This document shows positions 35,249 through 42,856 of a stretch of 64,000 nucleotides of DNA, one piece after another. The notes beneath the pieces were generated by a model. The model was not told the origin of the DNA and ran no database searches. It was given only the letters and a program-made list of their open reading frames with translations. Each line of letters opens with the position of its first letter. Positions within the stretch are counted from its first letter, which is position 1. The position numbers and the translations under genes are program-made. Origin of the DNA: Paenibacillus sp. 1_12 (GTDB taxonomy: Bacteria; Bacillota; Bacilli; Paenibacillales; NBRC-103111); the NCBI RefSeq assembly GCF_900114475.1, contig NZ_FOTE01000014.1, positions 100,600-164,599 of the forward strand, written 5' to 3'.

Positions 35249-35644
35249 ATGATTATAGGAATTGGAATTGATTTAGTCGATATCGCCAGAGTGAATAAAA
35301 TTATGGAAGGCATTGCAGGAGAACGATTTGCTATCCGCGTATTAACGCCAGGCGAGCGGGAGCTGGCTGCCAAGCGGCAAGGACGATTGGCAGAATTTAT
35401 TGCTGGTCGCTTTGCTGCCAAAGAGGCGGTTAGCAAGGCGCTTGGCTGTGGAATTGGCAAGCAGGTATCTCTGCAGCATATTGAGGTGCTGCCAGATGAA
35501 CGCGGCAAGCCGATTTGCACGGTAGACAATGAAGCTTTACAGCGGCTGGAGTTGGATCCAGCTCATACAGTCATTCACCTCAGCATTACACATACCCATT
35601 CCACGGCAATGGCTTATGTGATGGTTGAGAACAGAGCTGTATAG
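35249..35644 (+). CDS. acpS: Holo-[acyl-carrier-protein] synthase
   Basis: 131 residues. MIIGIGIDLVDIARV with the Mg-binding Asp8, and RFAAKEAVSKALG with the second acidic ligand. It transfers phosphopantetheine from CoA to acyl carrier protein for fatty-acid synthesis. RBS GAAGGTTAAG is moderate. It is separated from nadE by a long hairpin. Confidence 0.95.
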   Translation: MIIGIGIDLVDIARVNKIMEGIAGERFAIRVLTPGERELAAKRQGRLAEFIAGRFAAKEAVSKALGCGIGKQVSLQHIEVLPDERGKPICTVDNEALQRLELDPAHTVIHLSITHTHSTAMAYVMVENRAV

Positions 35645-35711
35645 CTGTAAAGACCCAACAGCGATCAAGTTAAAGAAGCCTGCGCGTTACATAGAGGCTA
35701 CAGATTTTATA

Positions 35712-36092
35712 CTAACGTTTGGTGGATAGCCACTCTGCCAAGGCCTGTGTTTCCTCGGGCTTCAACTTGCTTCCAAAAGCGGGCATTCCGTTGCCGCCGC
35801 CAGTAATTTGCTTTTCAATTTGCTCTTTGCTTAACCGTGCCCCGACTTGCTGCAAATTCGTTTTGGGCCCTACACGTCCTTCAAGGCCGCCGCCGTGACA
35901 GGAAAGGCAGCTTTGCTTATAAAGCGATTGAACCTGTTCGGGCGCACCGACCAACCCATCGTTTTGCGAAGCATTTTTTGCACCTCCAAAGGGCTCCTTG
36001 CCGCTATTTTGTGTATTGCTGCCGCAGCCAGATACGACACCAAAGGCTAGAAGTATAATAGCTGTTATTATTAATCGGGTCCTTGTATTCAT
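35712..36092 (-). CDS. Membrane-anchored cytochrome c551-like lipoprotein
   Basis: 126 residues. A lipoprotein signal ends VSGC (Cys23), followed by a polar linker and a small class I cytochrome c domain with CLSCH at 62-66 and a Met ligand in NGMPAFGS. It resembles CccB of Bacillus, an electron carrier on the outer membrane face that can donate to oxidases such as the caa3 encoded in this window; whether it does is inference. Its start overlaps the stop of the upstream membrane-protein gene by one base (TAATG). Confidence 0.9.
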   Translation of the reverse strand: MNTRTRLIITAIILLAFGVVSGCGSNTQNSGKEPFGGAKNASQNDGLVGAPEQVQSLYKQSCLSCHGGGLEGRVGPKTNLQQVGARLSKEQIEKQITGGGNGMPAFGSKLKPEETQALAEWLSTKR

Positions 36093-36655
36093 TAGATAGC
36101 CCCCTCTGATTGTTTACTTCCTATGTATAGCAACCACCCTAAACCAAGCATACTCAGTCCACCAGCCCCTCCAAGCACAACCGAAGCCAAGCCCAAATAT
36201 TGAATCGCAACCACAACAGTCAGCACAAACTGCCATATGCCGATATAGAGGATCGGTCTTCCGAGCCACGCCCCTAATTGAGCGAGTGATGCGGCTATAA
36301 TGAATGATTTCAACAAGGCTATAAAGAATGGATTTGCAGCTTGCACATACCAATGCGTCCAAATGGCTCCTATGATGATGATAATAGACACGGCAGATAG
36401 ACCTCCAGATATCGTGAATCTGGGTAAGGCACCAAGACGGATCTTTCTCCATAAAACGACAGCACTTGCAGCAAGTGCGATCCATAAAGGCAGCGGCTGC
36501 CAAGGATCTACATTCACCCATTGTCCGATAAATTCCAATGTGGAGGCGGTCACGGACTGGAAACCCCAAATTATCAGCCATATGAGATATGGACGTGAGC
36601 CTTGAATGTTCTGCCGTATAGCCTGCTTTGAGCTAACGGTTTCAACCGATTTCAT
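36092..36655 (-). CDS. Multispan membrane protein of unknown function
   Basis: 187 residues with about five hydrophobic helices and aromatic-rich ends (YLIWLIIWGFQSVTASTLEF, GAIWTHWYVQAANPFF). No family recognised. It is translationally linked to the cytochrome c gene (one-base overlap) and lies 24 bases after an AraC-type regulator gene, so a redox-related role with the cytochrome is possible but unproven. ATG 36655 was chosen over TTG 36658; AAAAGGTG lies about nine bases before the ATG. Confidence 0.7.
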   Translation of the reverse strand: MKSVETVSSKQAIRQNIQGSRPYLIWLIIWGFQSVTASTLEFIGQWVNVDPWQPLPLWIALAASAVVLWRKIRLGALPRFTISGGLSAVSIIIIIGAIWTHWYVQAANPFFIALLKSFIIAASLAQLGAWLGRPILYIGIWQFVLTVVVAIQYLGLASVVLGGAGGLSMLGLGWLLYIGSKQSEGAI

Positions 36656-36679
36656 CAATCATCACACCTTTTCTATAAA

Positions 36680-37543
36680 TCAATTGCGATCTGCCGATGT
36701 AACAAAACGATGCTTTTTGGCATAGTCACGTGGAGATACGCCAGTCACTTTTTTGAAAATGCGGCTGAAATAAAATTCATCCGTGTAACCCACGCTGCTT
36801 GCGATCGATTTTAAACGGTAATCGGACAACATTAACAGCTCCTTGGCACGGTCAACACGGAGATGCGTCAAATAATCGATCGGGCTGTAGCCGATATATT
36901 TTTTGAATAATCGGGAGTAATGGCTTATACTCAAGCCAGCCATTTGCGCGAGCCCCTCAAGAGTCAAAGGCTCCTGATAATGGCCTACCATATAATCCTG
37001 GGTTAACTCTATGGCTGCTGTTGTATTTCCGGCCACCTTTTGCGCGCGGAAATCCTGAATTAATGTCATGAAAAACTCCAACAGCAATATTTTACGACGC
37101 ATGGCCGTCATATGCCCCCGACGCTTCCATAATATGTCCAATTGCTCGAACAAATAAATAAGCTGGGGTGTGTTGTGTACGGTGTACATGCCCTCCAACG
37201 GAAATGGCGACTCTTCGGAGCTTCGGGAAATCCACTGTTCCTTCTCGTCGAAAGTTTCCGTATAATGAAAGCGAAAGAAATAGTATTCCAGTGGCTGCTC
37301 GGGATCGGTTTGCCTTTCTACTTCCATACCGGGACTGAAGGAGAAGAACTTACCAGGGTCTGCGGGATAATGGGTTCCATTAATAGTAAAGCTGCCTTTT
37401 CCTTTAATAATGAGCCAAATCGAATGATGCCGGATCGTTCGAGGCAGCTGCCGCCATTCAGGACTGCATTTTTGATGGCCGACTAGCAGCAGGGAAATTA
37501 CTAGTTTGTTCAGTCTGGCAGCCAGTTCACCTGGAGTCAGCAT
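36680..37543 (-). CDS. AraC family transcriptional regulator
   Basis: 287 residues. The N-terminal half is an AraC-type cupin (HHSIWLIIKGKGSFTINGTH, PGKFFSFSPG), and the C-terminal ~100 residues carry two HTH motifs (LAQMAGLSISHYSRLFKKYI and IASSVGYTDEFYFSRIFKKV ending GVSPRDYAKKH). It should sense a small ligand, often a sugar, and activate nearby genes. ATG 37543 follows GAAGGAGTGG; an in-frame ATG at 37573 lies upstream of that site. Downstream on the same strand are the membrane protein and cytochrome c genes; mutY is divergent. Confidence 0.9.
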   Translation of the reverse strand: MLTPGELAARLNKLVISLLLVGHQKCSPEWRQLPRTIRHHSIWLIIKGKGSFTINGTHYPADPGKFFSFSPGMEVERQTDPEQPLEYYFFRFHYTETFDEKEQWISRSSEESPFPLEGMYTVHNTPQLIYLFEQLDILWKRRGHMTAMRRKILLLEFFMTLIQDFRAQKVAGNTTAAIELTQDYMVGHYQEPLTLEGLAQMAGLSISHYSRLFKKYIGYSPIDYLTHLRVDRAKELLMLSDYRLKSIASSVGYTDEFYFSRIFKKVTGVSPRDYAKKHRFVTSADRN

Positions 37544-37611
37544 GGGTCCCACTCCTTCATTAAAAGCTGCCATTTATTATACCACAATATGTATCACCAG
37601 AAGGAGAACTC
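37544..37611. promoter_or_regulatory. Compact divergent promoter region araC-type / mutY
   Basis: Only 68 bases separate the two starts. On the - strand TATAAT (37576-37581) with an upstream TGTGG extension can serve the regulator gene; on the + strand TTCATT and TATACC, 16 bases apart, can serve mutY. The two overlap, so the regulator may also affect mutY. Confidence 0.4.
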
Positions 37612-38754
37612 ATGGACACGACACATAAACAACAATACTTTTCAAATGAGCTGCTGGCCTGGTATCTTCGTCACCGACGTGATTTGCCATGGCGTCGAAG
37701 CCGCAACCCTTATTATATCTGGATTTCTGAGGTCATGCTGCAGCAAACGCGCGTAGATACCGTCATCCCTTATTTTCATCGCTTTATCGAACGGTTTCCG
37801 ACTGTAGAAGCATTGGCTGAAGCACCGGAAGAGGACGTATTGAAGCTGTGGGAAGGTCTTGGCTACTATTCACGGGCGCGTAATTTGCAAGGGGCCGTCA
37901 GGGAGGTACATGAACGATATGGAGGTAAAGTTCCTGAGAGTAAAGAAGAAATTTCCTCACTTAAAGGTGTGGGGCCATACACTTCAGGCGCAATTCTGAG
38001 TATTGCCTATAATAAGCCGGAGCCTGCTGTTGATGGCAATGTGATGCGGGTATTATCGAGATATTTTTTGATTGAAGAAGATATAATGAAACCAAGCACG
38101 AGAGGATTAATGGAAAAGCTGGCGAAGGCATTAATTCCCGAAGGAGCTGCAGGGGATTTTAATCAAGGCTTGATGGAGCTTGGAGCTATGGTTTGTAAGC
38201 CGCGTTCACCAAACTGCCTGACATGTCCGGTAATGGAGCATTGTTCAGCACGTGAAGCGGGGATGGAGGAGCAGCTGCCAATTAAGAAAAAAGCGAAGCC
38301 CCCTCGTCCTGAGCAGCGGGTAGCGGCGTTAATTATAGGAAGCGGCGATCATGATGGCAAAGTTCTGATTCGTCAGAGGCCACAGGAGGGGCTGCTGGCT
38401 CGGATGTGGGAGCTGCCTCATATTGAGGTTCCGTACGCCTATACAGCCTCGATTTCGCCCTCGCCGGAACTCATACCTGAATCGTTCAAGCTGTTGACGG
38501 ATCAACTGGCGGAGGAAACGATCGGTATTATTCCGGTGCAATGGTACATGCATGCCGAGCATACCTTTAGCCATATTCATTGGAACATGGAAATTATTTC
38601 ATGCAATTTGGAGCCGGGGGTCATTCCAAGTCAATCTGGTATGCTGCTGCCTTCACATTACCAATGGGTAGAACCATCGACAATGGAAAATTATGCATTC
38701 CCGAACGTGTTTTTGAAAATATTGAATGCCTATTTTGCTGCCTGTACCAAGTAA
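37612..38754 (+). CDS. mutY: A/G-specific adenine DNA glycosylase
   Basis: 380 residues. N-terminal HhH-GPD domain with EVMLQQTRVDTVIPYF (catalytic Glu), the helix-hairpin-helix LKGVGPYTSGAIL and the catalytic Asp in AVDGNVMRV, then the iron-sulfur loop CKPRSPNCLTCPVMEHC, and a C-terminal NUDIX-like domain (from about 230) that recognises 8-oxoguanine. It removes adenine mispaired with oxidised guanine. RBS AGAAGGAGAAC. Its stop is four bases from the stop of the convergent Crp/Fnr gene. Confidence 0.96.
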   Translation: MDTTHKQQYFSNELLAWYLRHRRDLPWRRSRNPYYIWISEVMLQQTRVDTVIPYFHRFIERFPTVEALAEAPEEDVLKLWEGLGYYSRARNLQGAVREVHERYGGKVPESKEEISSLKGVGPYTSGAILSIAYNKPEPAVDGNVMRVLSRYFLIEEDIMKPSTRGLMEKLAKALIPEGAAGDFNQGLMELGAMVCKPRSPNCLTCPVMEHCSAREAGMEEQLPIKKKAKPPRPEQRVAALIIGSGDHDGKVLIRQRPQEGLLARMWELPHIEVPYAYTASISPSPELIPESFKLLTDQLAEETIGIIPVQWYMHAEHTFSHIHWNMEIISCNLEPGVIPSQSGMLLPSHYQWVEPSTMENYAFPNVFLKILNAYFAACTK

Positions 38755-38758
38755 TAAG

Positions 38759-39457
38759 CTATAAGGGGAGAAGTCTTTTCATGGCTTCCATTTTTTTGAT
38801 GTAGATCATTTTTTTCTCGATCGAAATGATCTGATCCTCCTGCAGCTCCTGCAGCACCTTGGTAACAGATTCCCTGACTGTGCCAGCCAGATTGGCAATC
38901 TGCTGGTGAGTCAGCTTCATGTTGATCATCAGCGTTCCTTGTTTAATGATGCCGTGGTCCTGGGCTAGTCTACACACCACTTTGATAATGCGCATCCGGA
39001 CGTCAAGAAAGGTAAGATCATAAATTTGCTCATTCGCTTTACGAAGTCTCTCCATGGTGACCTCAAGAAGTCTCAGACTTAACTTAGGCGTTTGTTCGAG
39101 GAATTGATAAAATTCTGAACGCATCAAAGTGTAGATTTTACAATTTTCCAAAGTTTCGGCTGTTGCGGAACGGGTCAGGCCCTTTTGTATCAGCGACATT
39201 TCTCCGAAAAAGTCTCCATCACGGAATAGCGCTAGAATAATTTCCTTTGCATAATCAATCCGGTAAATTTTGACGACACCTGATTGAATAAGGAAAAATT
39301 CCTCTCCGAGATCCGCTTCGAAAAATAAAATCGTACCTTTTTTAAAATCACGCTCGACAAACAGAGGGGCGATTATTTCTAGGTCACTAACCGCCAAATC
39401 TTGGAATAGGGGTACATTTTGTAACAACGGGATTAAGCTTTTCATGAAAGAATTCAT
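38759..39457 (-). CDS. Crp/Fnr family transcriptional regulator
   Basis: 232 residues. Residues about 15-125 form a cyclic-nucleotide-binding-like beta-roll (FFGEMSLIQKGLTRSATAET), followed by a dimer helix and a winged HTH (MKLTHQQIANLAGTVRESVT) of the Crp type. It lacks the N-terminal Cys cluster of Fnr, so it is not an obvious oxygen sensor. The start is ambiguous: ATG 39457, directly after GGAAAAGAG, or ATG 39445. The region upstream is occupied by an HD-GYP remnant rather than an operon partner. Confidence 0.88.
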   Translation of the reverse strand: MNSFMKSLIPLLQNVPLFQDLAVSDLEIIAPLFVERDFKKGTILFFEADLGEEFFLIQSGVVKIYRIDYAKEIILALFRDGDFFGEMSLIQKGLTRSATAETLENCKIYTLMRSEFYQFLEQTPKLSLRLLEVTMERLRKANEQIYDLTFLDVRMRIIKVVCRLAQDHGIIKQGTLMINMKLTHQQIANLAGTVRESVTKVLQELQEDQIISIEKKMIYIKKMEAMKRLLPL

Positions 39458-39527
39458 CTCTTTTCCATTCTTAATGAACGAGTGTATCCTCTCCGATACG
39501 ATAAATCATGATGTGTAGATGACAGAA

Positions 39528-39780
39528 TCATATTATCTCCTTCGGATGATGACTCAACTGCTCGTCCTGCGTAAAGTTCCAAATTCTTACCACAGGCCGC
39601 TGCTTGAACGGCGGGTTGATTTTGAATACAATGGCCGGATTGACCGGTGCTTAAACGAACGCTGAGGCCGACTGGATAAATGGCCACCTTATATCGGAAA
39701 TATTCCACCTTACTCTTATCATACAACGTTCCAGCCTTTGTGGAAAGATTTTCTATATATGATCTAGTGGCAGGAAAGCC
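39528..39780 (-). pseudogene. Frameshifted C-terminal remnant of an HD-GYP phosphodiesterase
   Basis: In one frame the - strand reads SYIENLSTKAGTLYDKSKVE, then YFRYKVAIYPVGLSVRLSTG up to about 39637. The next frame then continues with AIVFKINPPFKQRPVVRIW and ends PKEII-stop at 39528. Together this is the C-terminal signature of HD-GYP proteins (AGT-x-D, YP-G-V-LS-G-G-V, NP...RPVVR), matching the intact gene at 44161 (ISVYPTGTSVKLSSRETG, then LPGRPVVRVV). One missing base near 39636 explains the shift. The HD-GYP catalytic part is absent and no start codon with a binding site exists, so this is a decayed fragment of a c-di-GMP phosphodiesterase-like gene. Confidence 0.75.
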
Positions 39781-39830
39781 AGATAAGTTTGTAGAATGGT
39801 TATCCGGTTTTGGCGTCCAGTAATCCGACC

Positions 39831-39872
39831 CTTAGAGGCAACCAGATGTACGTTTGTAGAGGGTTGTCTAAG
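39831..39872. repeat. Bulged inverted repeat between sodA and the HD-GYP remnant
   Basis: CTTAGAGGCAACC and GGTTGTCTAAG pair over eleven positions with two bulged G, around a loop of about 18 bases. No T run. Function unknown; it may be part of the leader or a leftover of the decayed gene. Confidence 0.3.
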
Positions 39873-39885
39873 TTAGTAGTCACAT

Positions 39886-39926
39886 AAAAAAACCGGAACT
39901 GGAGGGTATCCAGTGCCGATTTTTGG
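39886..39926 (-). terminator. Intrinsic terminator of sodA
   Basis: On the - strand ATCGGCACTGGA pairs with TCCAGTTCCGGT with one mismatch, followed by seven T. Confidence 0.9.
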
Positions 39927-39948
39927 TTGCATGGTTATGATTAGACTA

Positions 39949-40566
39949 TTATTTACCGACAGCTGCTGTGTAACGTTTGCCAACTTCATCCCAGTTAACA
40001 ACGTTCCAGAAAGCTGAAATATAATCAGGACGTTTGTTTTGATATTTCAAGTAGTAAGCATGCTCCCATACATCCAGTCCGAGGATTGGTGTGTTGCCTT
40101 CGGAGATAGGGCTGTCTTGGTTAGGCGTGCTGCTTACAACCAATTTACCAGCTGGAGTTACGGAAAGCCAAGCCCAGCCGCTGCCGAAACGAGTAGCGCC
40201 AGCTTTAGCAAGATCTTCTTTGAACTTGTCGAATCCGCCAAGCTCTGCATTAATAGCATCAGCTAATGAGCCAGTTGGTGCGCCGCCGCCGTTAGGTCCA
40301 ATGATTTCCCAGAACAAGGAGTGGTTGGCATGCCCGCCACCGTTGTTACGAACTGCTGCACGAATGCCTTCCGGGATGCTGTCCAAATTCGAAATCAATT
40401 CTTCAATGGATTTGGATTGAAGATCAGGATGAGCTTCCAAAGCCGCATTCAGGTTAGTTACATATGCGTTGTGGTGACGATCGTGGTGGATCATCATCGT
40501 AGTCTCGTCGATGTGTGGTTCCAAAGCGTTGTTTGCATAAGGAAGAGCTGGTAATTGATGTGCCAT
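39949..40566 (-). CDS. sodA: Superoxide dismutase, Mn/Fe family
   Basis: 205 residues, full length. Metal ligands are visible: His in [13 protein letters not shown], His in [12 protein letters not shown], and Asp and His in [19 protein letters not shown] and GPNGGGAP point to the Mn form rather than Fe. It converts superoxide to hydrogen peroxide in the cytoplasm. ATG 40566 has TAGGAGGT upstream; promoter at 40611-40639, terminator right after the gene. Confidence 0.97.
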   Translation of the reverse strand: MAHQLPALPYANNALEPHIDETTMMIHHDRHHNAYVTNLNAALEAHPDLQSKSIEELISNLDSIPEGIRAAVRNNGGGHANHSLFWEIIGPNGGGAPTGSLADAINAELGGFDKFKEDLAKAGATRFGSGWAWLSVTPAGKLVVSSTPNQDSPISEGNTPILGLDVWEHAYYLKYQNKRPDYISAFWNVVNWDEVGKRYTAAVGK

Positions 40567-40610
40567 TCGTAAATACCTCCTAATAGTTATGTAGATTCCA
40601 ATTCAATCCT

Positions 40611-40639
40611 ATTATCGCCTATATTCCATATAAAAGCAA
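40611..40639 (-). promoter_or_regulatory. Promoter of sodA
   Basis: On the - strand TTGCTT and GATAAT are separated by 17 bases; the predicted leader is about 37 bases. Confidence 0.7.
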
Positions 40640-40936
40640 CATGTATGTATATTAAGTATCCACCATGCTGTTCTCATCGGATTCAGACGCTAAGTCGTAT
40701 TATTTCGAAAGTCCTACATAATTATCCACCTGGGGAACTATATTATTATCCATTATTTCAATAAATAAAGGTTGAAATGAATGTAAACGCTTTATATACA
40801 GCGCTTTCAGCAGATTGTGGATCATTTGTAAAGTTTTTTGGGTATTTTTAAATAAATAAGAAGGAATTTCGCAGGATTTGTCGTATTTTATACCAGATAG
40901 AAATAAACAAATCATGCCGTGGGGAGAGTTCCATTG
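40640..40936. other. Spacer between sodA and acetyltransferase gene
   Basis: AT-rich, no supported gene. It holds a cre-like sequence TGTAAACGCTTTAT (40782-40795) followed 11 bases later by a second partial match (CAGCGCTTTCA), which may be CcpA sites or chance. Confidence 0.3.
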
Positions 40937-41359
40937 ATGCTTGTTCGTTCCTTTCAATTGTCCGACTATGTTTCTGTTACTGAATTATTCAAGCACGTAT
41001 TAAGCGAAGCCTGTTATGAGGAAACTATGGAAGCTTTTGCAAGGCAACTTTCTTGGGATAGCGAGCTTGTACTGGTAGCTACCCAGAATGAACAAATCGT
41101 GGGTGTGATCGTAGGAACGATCGATAATCACAACGGCTATTTTTACCGTATAGCAGTTAGTACGGAATATCAGCGTCGTGGTTTCGGAAAAGCATTAATT
41201 GAATCGATGAGACAGCGTTTTGTACAACGTAAAGTCCGCAAGATTATGATTACTGTGGACGTTCATAACGAGATGGTTATACCTGTGTATGAATCAGCTG
41301 GTTACCAAGCTGCCGATTTCTCACGTTCGTCACACCGCTTGAGCATCGTAAACGGATAG
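40937..41359 (+). CDS. GNAT family N-acetyltransferase
   Basis: 140 residues. The acetyl-CoA loop is clear as VSTEYQRRGFGKALIESMRQ, and the C-terminal ITVDVHNEMVIPVYESAGYQ is typical of RimI-like enzymes. The substrate is unknown. ATG 40937 follows GGGGAGAG at spacing eight; an in-frame GTG at 40919 precedes that site. Confidence 0.85.
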   Translation: MLVRSFQLSDYVSVTELFKHVLSEACYEETMEAFARQLSWDSELVLVATQNEQIVGVIVGTIDNHNGYFYRIAVSTEYQRRGFGKALIESMRQRFVQRKVRKIMITVDVHNEMVIPVYESAGYQAADFSRSSHRLSIVNG

Positions 41360-41398
41360 TCTTTCGTTTCCTTAACAATACGGAGTGTTTATAACGGG

Positions 41399-41437
41399 CA
41401 CGGTCTGTTCGCTAACAACGGAGGCTGTGTTTTTTTG
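41399..41437 (+). terminator. Intrinsic terminator after the acetyltransferase gene
   Basis: CACGGTCT pairs with AGGCTGTG with two G-U pairs, followed by seven T. Confidence 0.7.
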
Positions 41438-41669
41438 TATTGACAAAACTGTTTTCCATTAACCAGATGTGTTATCATTTACGCAGGAACGTGTAGTTTT
41501 ATGACCACAGACGGATTGTAGATGATCGCTCTACAAGCAGTTCAAAAGCTAGAACCAACCGATATCGTACGAGGCGATTAAAAAAGAGTGGACTCACATC
41601 ATTCACCTTGGAGAAAGCCTGCTGAAGTCTTCGTTGGTCTTATGTTACATATAGAAGGGTATGGACCTC
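41438..41669 (+). other. Long leader region before ntdP with small stem
   Basis: A TTGACA occurs at 41440-41445 without a well-placed -10. TTGTAG/CTACAA (about 41515-41538) can form a small stem. The stretch is not coding and I recognise no RNA family. Confidence 0.35.
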
Positions 41670-42215
41670 ATGGCGACTTTTTCCACGCATATCATCAAAA
41701 GCTTTAAGCATGACGGACACTTGCACCGGATGTGGGTCGAGAATGCTTTGGTACCGGAATCGCTGCATCATGAATCTCACAGAGCGGAATCAATGATGAT
41801 CCTTATCAATAGTCAGACGAAAATTATTGAAGCTGACGGGAAAGAGTGGGTAAGCCGGATTCCCGGTGTTTCTTTTTTTATCCCTAAGCAATGGTTTAAT
41901 GTTGTCGCTCTTTTGGAAGAAACGGGTGTACGTTATTATTGTAATGTTGCTTCACCGCCTTATTTGAGCGGCAATGTGATTACATATATCGATTATGACC
42001 TGGATGTGATCCGGATGCCGGATGGAGCTGTGCATGTTGTGGATCAGGATGAGTATGAACAGCACAAGCTAATGTATCATTACTCTGCAATTGTAGAGGG
42101 AAAAGTGAAGCAGGGACTGAATGATTTATTAAGCCGTATTCAACTGGGGCAAGCGCCTTTTCAGGATGAATGGGTGCATTATTATCACCGAGAGTGGGAA
42201 AAGTGGAAAGGTTAA
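41670..42215 (+). CDS. ntdP: Nucleoside tri-/diphosphatase, DUF402 (Ntdp, YgaC) family
   Basis: 181 residues. DUF402 fold with HRMWVENALVP, EWVSRIPGVSFFIPKQWFNV, RYYCNVASPP and the metal-binding IDYDLDVIRMPDG, followed by DQDEYEQHK, as in YgaC of Bacillus. The characterised staphylococcal homologue hydrolyses nucleoside tri- and diphosphates. ATG 41670 follows GAAGGG by ten bases; an in-frame ATG at 41661 is too close to that site. lepB follows after 20 bases. Confidence 0.87.
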   Translation: MATFSTHIIKSFKHDGHLHRMWVENALVPESLHHESHRAESMMILINSQTKIIEADGKEWVSRIPGVSFFIPKQWFNVVALLEETGVRYYCNVASPPYLSGNVITYIDYDLDVIRMPDGAVHVVDQDEYEQHKLMYHYSAIVEGKVKQGLNDLLSRIQLGQAPFQDEWVHYYHREWEKWKG

Positions 42216-42235
42216 GTAAAGAACGGAGGCGGAGA

Positions 42236-42832
42236 ATGGGCTTCTTTACTACCAAAAAATCGGAAGAACCGCTGCCAGCAGACATGTTGGTCGCCGATCA
42301 TTCAGCCGGGCTTTTGACAGAGGTATGGAGTTGGACCAAATCTATTCTTATTGCATTATTGATTGTGGCGTTGGTCCATCAATATGGATTTCACCTTTCT
42401 ACAGTAAAAGGAGCTTCCATGCAGCCTACTCTTGAAGAAAATGAGTTGTTATTTATCAATAAGACCGTTCATTTCCTTGGGAGTCCCAGCCGTGGGGATG
42501 TCGTAGTCGTTAAGGAGCCTGAAAGCAGCGAGCCCCAGTCTATATTTCTTGTCAAGCGCGTTGTAGCTGTGGCTGGAGATGAAGTCCGGATTCAGCAGGG
42601 AAAGCTGTATGTCAACGGTTTGTTTGCGACGGAGAGCTACACGGATTCACTCATTGAAGATGGTAGTCTGGAGCCTTATACGATACCACAGGGATCGTTG
42701 TTTGTAATGGGTGATAACCGTCATCGTCTTGCAAGCTATGATAGCAGGAGCTTTGGAGCTGTGTCTGTAGACAAAATTGAAGGGCGGGCGGAGTTCATTG
42801 TGTGGCCTCTGTCCAAGCTCAGAATGTTATAA
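42236..42832 (+). CDS. lepB: Signal peptidase I
   Basis: 198 residues. An N-terminal cytoplasmic arm and one membrane helix (about 35-50) are followed by the catalytic domain: GASMQPTL with nucleophile Ser61, FLVKRVVAVAGDEV with the general base Lys107, and the box MGDNRHRLASYDSRSFGAV. It removes signal peptides at the outer membrane face. ATG 42236 follows GGAGGCGGAG. An in-frame codon far upstream overlaps ntdP and is rejected. Confidence 0.94.
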   Translation: MGFFTTKKSEEPLPADMLVADHSAGLLTEVWSWTKSILIALLIVALVHQYGFHLSTVKGASMQPTLEENELLFINKTVHFLGSPSRGDVVVVKEPESSEPQSIFLVKRVVAVAGDEVRIQQGKLYVNGLFATESYTDSLIEDGSLEPYTIPQGSLFVMGDNRHRLASYDSRSFGAVSVDKIEGRAEFIVWPLSKLRML

Positions 42833-42856
42833 TTCCCAAACGAGGTGATGCAGAAC

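Noticed and set aside
39454..39726. 90-codon - strand frame ending in ATGA overlap with the Crp/Fnr start, as a real coupled gene
   Set aside because: Homology to HD-GYP proteins breaks in mid-frame and continues in the next frame, and the only start is a TTG without binding site; it is better read as a pseudogene.
40700..40957. 85-codon - strand frame upstream of the acetyltransferase gene
   Set aside because: No ribosome binding site, composition unlike a protein, and it overlaps the start of a well-supported gene.
41440..41478. Promoter TTGACA ... TATCAT before ntdP
   Set aside because: The two hexamers are 27 bases apart, too far for sigma-A.
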